Source: Candidatus Forterrea sp.
Lineage (GTDB): Archaea > Iainarchaeota > Iainarchaeia > Iainarchaeales > JAAZKV01
Length of the DNA: 15,158 bases
NCBI GenBank assembly: GCA_020717885.1
Contig: DYDN01000012.1
Span: forward strand, 1-15,158
Reading direction: 5' to 3'
The translations under genes and the position numbers were made by a program. The notes under the pieces are model-generated. The model did not search any database and was not told where the DNA came from. It saw only the letters and a program-made list of their open reading frames with translations. Below, in pieces: positions 1-6,281 of the stretch (its first letter is position 1; every line of letters begins with the position of its first letter).

Positions 1-1
1 C

Positions 2-103
2 CCAAACAATGAAAAAACAAAACCCACAACAAACAGAATAATGCAACACAGCAGAACATGCCCAAAAACAGATGGGTTGAAAAAGCCAAGGGTAGAAGAA
101 TGA
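2..103 (+). CDS. possible 3' end of an upstream gene (partial)
   Basis: The frame starting at base 2 is open for 33 codons from the window edge and stops with TGA at 101-103, five bases before the next start codon. The translated tail is polar and basic (…KTDGLKKPRVEE). The strand is purine-rich, and the stop-to-start spacing would suit an operon with the membrane protein that follows. No domain can be recognised in so short a piece. It could equally be chance open sequence, so confidence is low. Confidence 0.3.
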   Translation, partial: PNNEKTKPTTNRIMQHSRTCPKTDGLKKPRVEE

Positions 104-107
104 AAAT

Positions 108-347
108 ATGGAAGCTAAAGAATACATCGAACAAATTGAGGGAGCTGCGCTTGTTTCAATAATACTGGAAGTATTTTCATTTATTGTTGCAAAAGACTTT
201 AAGGGGGGGCTTATTTTTCTTTTAACTCAATATGCTTTGCCCTGGTGGGGGGATATTTCCTTAATGACAATTATATTATTTGTTGCATTTACTTACAAGG
301 ACTTAATTAAAGATTCTATAAAATTAAAGAAAAAATATTTTGGATAA
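108..347 (+). CDS. small hydrophobic membrane protein, function unknown
   Basis: This 79-residue protein has two or three hydrophobic stretches (about residues 13-28, 34-46 and 50-62) separated by short polar turns, and a lysine-rich C-terminal tail (KLKKKYFG). It therefore probably sits in the membrane with the tail in the cytoplasm. The start ATG at 108 has a purine-rich stretch (gggtagaagaa) just upstream that could act as a ribosome-binding site. The next gene begins 12 bases after its stop, which suggests co-transcription. I recognise no family. Its pairing with a nuclease-fold-like protein suggests an accessory or defence cassette, but that is inference. Confidence 0.6.
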   Translation: MEAKEYIEQIEGAALVSIILEVFSFIVAKDFKGGLIFLLTQYALPWWGDISLMTIILFVAFTYKDLIKDSIKLKKKYFG

Positions 348-359
348 GGGGGTTTTCAC

Positions 360-1379
360 ATGGCTGATTTTGATAAAAAACAATTTCTTGAATTACGGAA
401 AAATTTAGCGAGAAAAAATTTAGACAAATATAATATTATTAAGGGTCTATTTGGGGAAAAATGGATTAATGAAGAAATAGAAAATACTTCTCTAAAAGAA
501 AATGGGGACTTATCAGTACATGGCCTCATCTGGTTATTATCAAATCCATTAAAAGTGGATAAATCAATGGAAGAAGCTTTGGAAAAAGAGCTCGGAACTT
601 CTATTGATTGGTTTTCTAATTTCTTACGAAAAGGATTTATGGATGATAGATACAGGCCTCGTCTTTTGCTTGATGAACTTGAGGAATCATTAACTCTGCT
701 AAAAAACCAACCCCGAATTGGTAGTTCTATAACAAAAGCAAAAAACAGAGACCAGTTTTGGGCAACTATGTCAGAAATTGAACTTGCAGGATTATTTAAA
801 AGAAATAATTGTCTACTTGCGATTGAACCAAATATTTGCGGTAAAACTCCCGACTTATTAATTGAGTTAGATAAAAAATCAGTTATTGTGGAAGTTTACA
901 CCCCACAGCAATCTGAAACTGCACAAAAAACAATGGAAAATGGGGGCGGGGCGTTTGCAGATAAGTTTAGGTTAAAAAGTCAAATAAAAGATAAGCTTGC
1001 GCAGTTACCAGTAAACAAAAAAAGTATATTAATTATTAATAATGCCTTTTCAGGTCAGGATTTATACGAACTTGATGATGCAATTATTGGGCAAACAGTG
1101 TGTGTTGTTCCGTTGGACCCCTCCGGGAAAATAGAAGTTACGACGAAGAGGAAGAAGAATGGGTTAGTTGAAGAAAAAGATTTTAACAAAATCGGGGCAA
1201 TTGCACTGTATAAACGAAGTACAAATTATAAAGTTGGGATAGTTACCCACGCAAATGTAAAAAGAATTGAATGGAATGAAACTGAAGATATCACTGAATC
1301 GCAAAGAATGATTCTTTCTCAAATGCTTAATGAGATGATATATCGGATAAAAAATCCTAATGATTATTATGTTCCTTAA
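360..1379 (+). CDS. hypothetical protein with restriction-endonuclease-like (PD-(D/E)XK-type) core
   Basis: This 339-residue soluble protein starts at ATG 360, after a strong Shine-Dalgarno-like aaggggg at 346-352. Residues about 131-185 resemble the nuclease core of the PD-(D/E)XK fold. There is an acidic helix (SEIELAGLF, 138-146), then PDLLIEL (164-170), then a hydrophobic strand ending in VIVEVY (175-180). The usual motif is E-X-K, but tyrosine 180 replaces the lysine, so the site may be inactive or use a lysine from elsewhere. The C-terminal part (IGAIALYKR, 278-286) looks like a further strand of the same fold. The gene is visibly richer in A+T and in AAA/TTA codons than the housekeeping genes downstream, which suits acquired DNA. 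Substrate and role are unknown. Confidence 0.65.
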   Translation: MADFDKKQFLELRKNLARKNLDKYNIIKGLFGEKWINEEIENTSLKENGDLSVHGLIWLLSNPLKVDKSMEEALEKELGTSIDWFSNFLRKGFMDDRYRPRLLLDELEESLTLLKNQPRIGSSITKAKNRDQFWATMSEIELAGLFKRNNCLLAIEPNICGKTPDLLIELDKKSVIVEVYTPQQSETAQKTMENGGGAFADKFRLKSQIKDKLAQLPVNKKSILIINNAFSGQDLYELDDAIIGQTVCVVPLDPSGKIEVTTKRKKNGLVEEKDFNKIGAIALYKRSTNYKVGIVTHANVKRIEWNETEDITESQRMILSQMLNEMIYRIKNPNDYYVP

Positions 1380-1586
1380 ATAAAATTACAAGACTGTGTT
1401 AGTAGTCATCTAGATTACTTGGACACACACGTTATTTTATACATAATATATTTAAAAAAGGTTTGGTCTATATGTTCTTTAGTTGTCCTGCAAAGCGGAA
1501 ATAAGTGAATTAGATAAATTTGTTGTTTGTGCGGTCGGGGGTATCAAGCAAAGTGCCTTTTTATTGTTTTTCATTCATTAATTATT
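1380..1586. other. non-coding spacer upstream of the guide RNA
   Basis: No convincing gene is seen here. A TATA-like tatttaaaaaa near 1447-1458 could drive an unrecognised transcript. A second T-rich TATA-like element (TTTTTATT, 1558-1565) lies about 25 bases before the 5' end of the C/D sRNA stem and is the likely sRNA promoter. Confidence 0.4.
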
Positions 1587-1658
1587 TGTGTTTTTGTGAT
1601 GAGGTAAATCCCTTCTGAGCGCAAGCTGTGATGATTTAATCCAACTCTGAAAAACACA
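1587..1658 (+). ncRNA. archaeal box C/D guide sRNA (2'-O-methylation guide)
   Basis: All canonical parts are present in order. Box C is GTGATGA (1596-1602), followed by a 12-base guide (1603-1614). Box D' is CTGA (1615-1618), followed by a 9-base spacer. Box C' is GTGATGA (1628-1634), followed by a 12-base guide (1635-1646), then box D CTGA (1647-1650). The ends pair perfectly over 8 bp (TGTGTTTT 1587-1594 with AAAACACA 1651-1658), closing the kink-turn. By the box D+5 rule, the D' guide would direct methylation of the fifth base of 5'-AAGGGAUUUACC-3', and the D guide of the fifth base of 5'-AGUUGGAUUAAA-3'. Both target bases are G. I cannot say which rRNA or tRNA carries these sites. Confidence 0.85.
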
Positions 1659-1700
1659 TGAAAGCTTAAAGAATTGGATTATTTAAATACCTATAAGGGT

Positions 1701-1766
1701 TACTGGGATTTATGAAGTAAATCCCTGATGATTTAATGATTAGTTAATCCAACTCTGAGGCCATTA
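1701..1766 (+). ncRNA. second, diverged C/D-box-like sRNA copy
   Basis: This stretch repeats the antisense elements of the preceding guide RNA: GTAAATCCC (1717-1725) before a CTGA (1725-1728), and TTAATCCAACT (1744-1754) before a CTGA (1755-1758). A C'-like ATGATTA (1736-1742) keeps the 12-base spacing to box D. The C box is weak (TTTATGA, 1709-1715), and its guide is shortened to about 9 bases. The ends TACTGG (1701-1706) and CCATTA (1761-1766) pair at five of six positions. It could be a functional paralogue using only the D guide, or a decaying duplicate. Confidence 0.45.
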
Positions 1767-1800
1767 TCTTTTCATTTTCCAAGCAAAATTGGACTTTATT

Positions 1801-2127
1801 TTAGTTCTCATCAATTTCTTTCAAATTAGTGTTAATCTTTTTCTCAACGAGTTGTGTAACAATTTTTTCTATTAGCGAAACCCTCTCGTTGAGCAGCTCA
1901 AGTTTTTTGTTTGTTGCGAGAATTGAGCCTTGCATTAGCGCGGTGTTCTCATTTAGGTTTTGTACGTGGGTAATTACTTCCGGCTCAACATAATTAAGTG
2001 ATGGATTTATTAATCCTTTTTCAGCAGAAAGGATTTTTTCCTCAGTTCTTCTTTGCCTTGAGATTGAAACGAGTATGTTCGCAATTATTAGTGCAGCCAC
2101 AAGTATTATTAGGAATACAATTATCAT
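1801..2127 (-). CDS. single-pass membrane protein with coiled-coil tail, unknown function
   Basis: This 108-residue protein has one strongly hydrophobic N-terminal helix (about residues 2-22, IIVFLIILVAALIIANIL) followed by basic SRQRR. That predicts an N-terminal anchor with the remainder in the cytoplasm. Residues about 55-100 are rich in Leu, Glu and Asn with heptad-like spacing (NKKLELLNERVSLIEKIV), suggesting a coiled coil. It lies 53 bases downstream of the tatD-like gene on the same strand. A TATA-like element (antisense of aacttaaaaac, about 2156-2166) could give it its own short-leader transcript. No domain is recognised. Confidence 0.65.
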   Translation of the reverse strand: MIIVFLIILVAALIIANILVSISRQRRTEEKILSAEKGLINPSLNYVEPEVITHVQNLNENTALMQGSILATNKKLELLNERVSLIEKIVTQLVEKKINTNLKEIDEN

Positions 2128-2180
2128 GCTTTCACAAAATATTTCCTCTTGTCGGAACTTAAAAACTTAGTGTTTTGGCG

Positions 2181-2927
2181 CTAGAAAAATAACTTTCTAA
2201 AGTTCTTTTCCTGCTGGGCTTCTACTTCTTTTAGTGTGGTGTGTTTGAGTTTTGCAATCTTCTGTGCAATGAGCGCAATTTTTGCTGGGGCTGCCGTTTC
2301 TCCTCCAAATCTTATTGGGGCATCAGTTTCAAAGAGCAGGTTCTCAAGGGGGAATGAACAAATATTTTTTTGAATGCTTTCATTTTCAAGTACTCCAAGT
2401 CCCACAGAAACAAAGTACCCCATCTCCGCCGCGCGTTTCATTAGTTTTTGTGAATCAACAAATGAATGCAAAAGCACTTTCTCAGTTTTATTTTCCTCAA
2501 GCATTTTGAGTACTTGGCTTTGCGCGTATCGGGAGTGAATGATAAGCGGTTTCTTACTTTCTTTTGCAAGCTCAATAAATCTAAGAAAAATTTGTTGTTG
2601 TTTTTCTTGGTCCTCTTTTTTTGTCGCGTACTTATAATCAAGCCCCACTTCTCCAATCGCAATTGCTTTTGAAATCTCAGCTTTAAAAAAGTAGAAGGCT
2701 TTGTCAAGTTCTAGTGGGGTTAAGTCCATTGCATCAAGCGGATAGAGTCCGAGTGCTGGGAGGATTTGCGGGAATTTTTGCGCAAGTTCAAGGTTTTTTT
2801 CGTTTGAGGGGAAACTAGTTGAGCAGGAAACTATTTTCTTTACTTTTGCCGTCATTGCCCCGCTAAGAGCTTCTTTTAGTTCTTCTTCCGCAATTAGGTC
2901 CATGTGAGCGTGTGAGTCAAAAAGCAT
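2181..2927 (-). CDS. tatD: TatD family metal-dependent hydrolase (DNase)
   Basis: This is a TIM-barrel amidohydrolase-like protein of 248 residues with the complete TatD metal-site pattern. It has HAH near the N-terminus (residues 6 and 8 of this start), E93 in GEVGLDY, H131 in IIHSR, H154 in LHSF and D202 in ETDAP. Family members are Mg-dependent 3'-5' exonucleases or DNA/RNA hydrolases in repair or turnover; the exact substrate here is unknown. I chose the ATG at 2927 rather than the in-frame TTG at 2951. It leads straight into the FDSHAHMD strand, and it lies about 28 bases from a TATA box at 2951-2959, as expected for a leaderless mRNA. The length is normal for the family. Confidence 0.9.
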   Translation of the reverse strand: MLFDSHAHMDLIAEEELKEALSGAMTAKVKKIVSCSTSFPSNEKNLELAQKFPQILPALGLYPLDAMDLTPLELDKAFYFFKAEISKAIAIGEVGLDYKYATKKEDQEKQQQIFLRFIELAKESKKPLIIHSRYAQSQVLKMLEENKTEKVLLHSFVDSQKLMKRAAEMGYFVSVGLGVLENESIQKNICSFPLENLLFETDAPIRFGGETAAPAKIALIAQKIAKLKHTTLKEVEAQQEKNFRKLFF

Positions 2928-2949
2928 ATTTACTGCTTTACTACAAAGC

Positions 2950-2960
2950 AATTTAAATAG
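2950..2960. promoter_or_regulatory. shared bidirectional TATA box
   Basis: The sequence atttaaat is its own reverse complement. It lies about 28 bases before the tatD-like ATG (2927) on the minus strand and about 40 bases before the nuclease GTG (2996) on the plus strand. It is therefore well placed to serve as the TATA element of two divergent promoters. No other TATA-like element is visible in the short gap. Confidence 0.5.
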
Positions 2961-2995
2961 ATTTGGTTCTATTTGGTTTGAAGGGCAGTGGTTTT

Positions 2996-3637
2996 GTGCA
3001 TAGGATTAATCAAAATGGTTCAATTTCTGGAAAGCTATTTTTCTTTGGTGTTGTTGCTGTTGCGGTGTTTGTAGTTTTATTCGCTAAAGGGGGAGATTTA
3101 CTTCCTCAAACGGATGAGTTTGTAATTCCAAATAACTCTGCGTTGTTCGGCGCGGGGTTTGATTCAAACACTGCTCAAAAAATTGTTGTTAATGAAACTG
3201 GGGTCGAGGTGTATTTTTGCCCGCGGGATGAGTGCGCAAATAAATTAATTCAGCGTATTGACTCGGCAAATAGTTCAATTTACATCGCAATTTATTCCTT
3301 TACGCATGATGAAATTGCAAGTGCGCTAATTCGCGCAAAAGAACGCGGGCTTGATGTGAGAGTTGTTTTTGATTATGATCAAAGCAAAAATGATTCGAGT
3401 GATGATGAAAAACTTCAAATGAGCGGGATTTTAGTGGCGCTTAGAAACGGCTCTGGGTATATGCATAATAAGTTCACGGTAATTGACGGTAACATTGTTG
3501 CAACGGGCTCGTTTAATTATTCCCAGAATGCAGATACGAGGAATGATGAGAACTTGATTTTTATTGTGGGTGAGGGTGTTGCTGTAAAGTATAAGAAAGA
3601 TTTTGATAGGCTATGGGAATTATCAAATGCTTCGTAA
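2996..3637 (+). CDS. membrane-anchored phospholipase D-fold nuclease (single HKD motif)
   Basis: This 213-residue protein has an N-terminal hydrophobic anchor (about residues 14-31, LFFFGVVAVAVFVVLFA) and then a PLD-like domain. The hallmark HxKx4D is present once (HNKFTVID), followed by the GSFNYS and NDENLIF motifs typical of the Nuc/PLDc_2 single-HKD family. These proteins work as dimers in which each chain gives one HKD, and most are non-specific endonucleases. The preceding YIAIYSFTHDEIASALI is the usual first strand-helix unit. The domain is probably outside the membrane, so nutrient DNA degradation or DNA uptake is possible (inference). The frame is open to TTG at 2963, but GTG at 2996 suits the TATA box at 2950-2958 and has a weak AAGGG upstream. 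Confidence 0.82.
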   Translation: MHRINQNGSISGKLFFFGVVAVAVFVVLFAKGGDLLPQTDEFVIPNNSALFGAGFDSNTAQKIVVNETGVEVYFCPRDECANKLIQRIDSANSSIYIAIYSFTHDEIASALIRAKERGLDVRVVFDYDQSKNDSSDDEKLQMSGILVALRNGSGYMHNKFTVIDGNIVATGSFNYSQNADTRNDENLIFIVGEGVAVKYKKDFDRLWELSNAS

Positions 3638-3694
3638 TTTTGTTTTGTAAATTTATCTTTTGGGGGGTTATTTTAGTTGGCAAAGGTTGTTTCT

Positions 3695-4285
3695 ATGGCG
3701 CCGAATGTTTCGACTGAAGTTTATCCTCCTGCAGAGGATTCTTGGTTACTTGAGGAAGCAATTCTTCGCGAGAATTTGCGGGGAAAAAAGTGCCTTGATA
3801 TGGGCGCGGGTTCTGGTGTTCAATCAGTTGCGATGTTTAAGGCAGGCGCGCTTGATGTTTTGGCGGTTGATATTAATCCTTTCGCGCTAGCGGCGGCGGA
3901 AAAAAAGGTGAAGGAGTTCAATAAGAAAAGAAAGTCTCAAAAACCTGGACACTCTTTCGCCGTGCTCGAAAGCAACTTATTCTCAAAAGTAAAAGGCAAA
4001 TTTGATTTAATCGCGTTTAACCCGCCCTATGTTCCGACTGACGGGGTTAAGTGGGTGGATCTTGACGGGGGGCTTGAGGGGCGGTCAGTAATAAATAAAT
4101 TCATTCCCGCGGTTGGGAAGCACTTAAATCCAAATGGGGCTGTTTTGCTTTTAGTTTCCTCATTAAATAATCCGCAGGTAATTGAATCAGCTTTCTTTGA
4201 GAATGGTTTCTCAATAAAAGAAGTAAGCAAAAAGAAATTGTTTTTTGAGGAGCTTATTGTAATTAAGGCAAAGAAATTGTTTTGA
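3695..4285 (+). CDS. HemK/Mtq2-type release factor glutamine N5-methyltransferase
   Basis: This SAM-dependent methyltransferase of 196 residues has EVYPPAEDSWLL near the N-terminus, the SAM-binding motif I LDMGAGSG, and the catalytic NPPY (in AFNPPYVP) that contacts the target glutamine amide. The WVDLDGGLEGRSVI segment that follows NPPY is typical of the Mtq2/HEMK2 branch. The length also fits that branch, which lacks the N-terminal helical domain of bacterial PrmC. In archaea the expected substrate is the GGQ glutamine of aRF1, with Trm112 as partner (family knowledge). I prefer ATG 3695, preceded by AAAGG. TTG 3677, preceded by a GGGGGG run, is an alternative that adds six residues. Confidence 0.85.
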   Translation: MAPNVSTEVYPPAEDSWLLEEAILRENLRGKKCLDMGAGSGVQSVAMFKAGALDVLAVDINPFALAAAEKKVKEFNKKRKSQKPGHSFAVLESNLFSKVKGKFDLIAFNPPYVPTDGVKWVDLDGGLEGRSVINKFIPAVGKHLNPNGAVLLLVSSLNNPQVIESAFFENGFSIKEVSKKKLFFEELIVIKAKKLF

Positions 4286-4319
4286 AGAACATTTTGGTTT
4301 TTGGCGCCAGTTTTAATTC

Positions 4320-4327
4320 TTATAAAC
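4320..4327 (+). promoter_or_regulatory. TATA box of the TGS-domain P-loop gene
   Basis: The sequence TTATAAAC is centred about 27 bases before the ATG at 4350, and no Shine-Dalgarno sequence intervenes. This suits a leaderless archaeal transcript. Confidence 0.5.
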
Positions 4328-4349
4328 ATTTTCCTTCAGTACTCTTCGT

Positions 4350-5432
4350 ATGGTTTCAAATATTTCAGTTGAATATTCGTATGCGTTGCAGAAGTTTGAG
4401 GCAGCGAAAACCCCTGAAGAAAAACTTATGGCTCTTCTTGAAATGAAATCACATGCCCCTTCTCATAAGGGCGCGGAAAAGATGAGGGCTGATTTGGCAA
4501 AAAAAATCTCTGAGCTTAGAAGCGAGATTGAGCGCTCAAAAACCCAAGGGGCAAAACGCGGGGGGTCGGCTCCATCAATGTACGTGAAAAAGGACGGTAC
4601 GGGGCAAATAGTAATTATTGGTATGCCTAATTCTGGAAAAAGCTGGTTATTGAATAAACTCGTGGGAAAAGAAATTGCTGATGTTACTCCTTACCCTTTT
4701 GCAACAAAAGAACCAGTTCCTGGGATGATGGATTATGAGGGTGCGCATATACAATTAGTTGAACTTCCTGCGCTCATTGAGGGTTCTAGCGAAGGAAAAG
4801 CACAGGGGAAGGAAATTATTGGTGTTATTAGAAATGCTGATGCAGTAGTGCTTGTGGTTACTTCAAAAGAGCAGGGTTTGACACTAATTGACGAGCTTTC
4901 AAAAAGCCTTATTTATATTAACCGTACGCGCCCGCCGATTTCAGTAAAAGTTTCTGCTTTCCCGGGAATACAAATCTCTGGAAAAGAATTTTTGGCGTTT
5001 CCGCAGGAACAGCTTGAGGGGTATTTGAAAAACTCAGGCTACTCAAATGCGCAGGTAATTGTATTTGGAAAAATTTCCTCGCTTGATGCTGTTGCCGAGG
5101 CGATGAATGAAAAGATTTGTTACAAGCGCGCGGTGTTTGTTAATCCTTATGATACAACTGATCACTCAATTGTTGATTTAAAGGATAAAATGTTTTTGCT
5201 TCTTGATACAATATTAGTTTTCACAAAAAAACCCGGGAGAGAAGCGGACCTTAATGACCCTCTTGCAATTCCGCGGGGCTCAACAGTGCTTGATGTTGCA
5301 AAATTATTGCATAAGGATTTTGCTAAGAACTTAAAGTTCGCAAAGGTTTGGGGTTCGGCAAAATTTGCGGGGCAAATGGTTGGTCCGGATTATATTCTGA
5401 AGAATAAGGATATTGTTGAGATTGCGGTGTAA
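4350..5432 (+). CDS. OBG/DRG-like P-loop protein with C-terminal TGS domain
   Basis: This 360-residue protein has a helical N-terminal region (1-66), a P-loop GMPNSGKS (91-98), a switch-I-like YPFATKEPVPG (115-125), and a TGS domain (about 288-360). The TGS part, IPRGSTVLDVAKLLHKDF to FAKVWGSAKF, closely resembles that of DRG proteins. DRG/OBG family proteins bind ribosomes or tRNA and act in translation control. Two GTPase motifs depart from consensus. The G3 motif DxPG reads ELPA (138-141), although the expected helix IEGSSEGKAQG follows it. At the expected G4 position, VNPYD (264-268) replaces NKxD. GTP specificity or hydrolysis may therefore be altered. I recall related archaeal proteins with an unusual G3, so this may be a subfamily trait rather than decay. 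Confidence 0.85.
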   Translation: MVSNISVEYSYALQKFEAAKTPEEKLMALLEMKSHAPSHKGAEKMRADLAKKISELRSEIERSKTQGAKRGGSAPSMYVKKDGTGQIVIIGMPNSGKSWLLNKLVGKEIADVTPYPFATKEPVPGMMDYEGAHIQLVELPALIEGSSEGKAQGKEIIGVIRNADAVVLVVTSKEQGLTLIDELSKSLIYINRTRPPISVKVSAFPGIQISGKEFLAFPQEQLEGYLKNSGYSNAQVIVFGKISSLDAVAEAMNEKICYKRAVFVNPYDTTDHSIVDLKDKMFLLLDTILVFTKKPGREADLNDPLAIPRGSTVLDVAKLLHKDFAKNLKFAKVWGSAKFAGQMVGPDYILKNKDIVEIAV

Positions 5433-5435
5433 TTA

Positions 5436-6281
5436 TTACTTTTTCTTTTCCCCTGTCCCAATAACTTTTTGATCATCATCTCTTCTTGCGTACATAAAAG
5501 CTGCAACCGCAAGCACTATTATTCCAATTAGTATTATTACTCCGTAATCCGGTTTGTTAAATTCCATTTGGTATCTTTTTTCAAAATAGTGTGGTCCTGC
5601 GGCATCAAAGAAACCATATGCAAGTGTTATTGTCTGTGTTCCTTTTGCATCAATTGGGGCTGCAACACTAAATTTCTGCTCAATAATTCCTTGGGGGTTT
5701 AGTGAATCAACAAAAACCGGTTTTTGCTGTACTGTGAATCCATCAGGGGCTACAACCTCTACGCTTACTTTGGAATAAGTTTCTTTTGAGTCATTTGTAA
5801 GTTTAAAATCAATTGTAAGTGTGTCCGCGTCATTAATATTTTTTCTCTCGCTCTCTGATGTAACAATTATTGGCATTTCTCCTAAACCAACAACAGTTGC
5901 GGCTGCGCTCATGAGCGGGGAGGTTGTCCCATAGTAAACATAAATTGTTGCGCTTGGTTGTTTTGTTGTAACCGCTTTTAGGCCTTGCACTAATATTATT
6001 TCTTCTTTTGCTCCGAGTTTTTCAATTGATTTTGTTATATTCGCTTTTTCCGCTGCTCCCTCAATGAAAACAATTCCCTCATCTGCCTGTATTTGAACTA
6101 AAACATTTTTCAGGTTCTGGTCAGAATCATTGTATAATTTCACTTGGAGTCTTGCGAGTTCATCAGGGGCAAGATTAGTTTTATCCACTGTTGCGGTTGC
6201 AAGAATGCTTGCATTAACAAGTGCGGTGATTAATAGAAGCGCGAGCAGAATAATTCCTGCATTAAGTTTATGGTTCATCAT
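5436..6281 (-). CDS. secreted, C-terminally anchored surface protein with Ig-like repeats
   Basis: This 281-residue protein has a signal peptide (about residues 1-25, AGIILLALLLITALVNA), two beta-rich modules, a transmembrane helix (about 247-264, VIILIGIIVLAVAAFMY) and a short charged cytoplasmic tail. The modules (residues about 30-120 and 135-235; NDSDQNLKNVLVQIQAD, NDSKETYSKVSVEVVAPDG) have the alternating pattern of CARDB/NEW3-type immunoglobulin-like domains seen in archaeal surface proteins. Its ATG at 6281 lies inside the end of the upstream gene, a 14-base overlap. A GGAAGAGG stretch in the upstream coding region can act as the ribosome-binding site, so the two are probably translationally coupled. 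The specific function is unknown. Confidence 0.75.
   Translation of the reverse strand: MMNHKLNAGIILLALLLITALVNASILATATVDKTNLAPDELARLQVKLYNDSDQNLKNVLVQIQADEGIVFIEGAAEKANITKSIEKLGAKEEIILVQGLKAVTTKQPSATIYVYYGTTSPLMSAAATVVGLGEMPIIVTSESERKNINDADTLTIDFKLTNDSKETYSKVSVEVVAPDGFTVQQKPVFVDSLNPQGIIEQKFSVAAPIDAKGTQTITLAYGFFDAAGPHYFEKRYQMEFNKPDYGVIILIGIIVLAVAAFMYARRDDDQKVIGTGEKKK

Noticed and set aside
1596..1758. CRISPR-like repeats, because TTAATCCAACTCTGA recurs
   Set aside because: There are only two copies, the intervening lengths do not suit spacers, and C/D boxes with correct spacing explain the repeat.
2963..2995. Upstream TTG start for the PLD-type nuclease
   Set aside because: It lies only a few bases after the TATA box, upstream of where transcription should begin. 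GTG 2996 fits better.
4027..4329. Minus-strand open frame of 100 codons over the methyltransferase gene
   Set aside because: It is antisense to the NPPY-containing methyltransferase and shows no recognisable domain.
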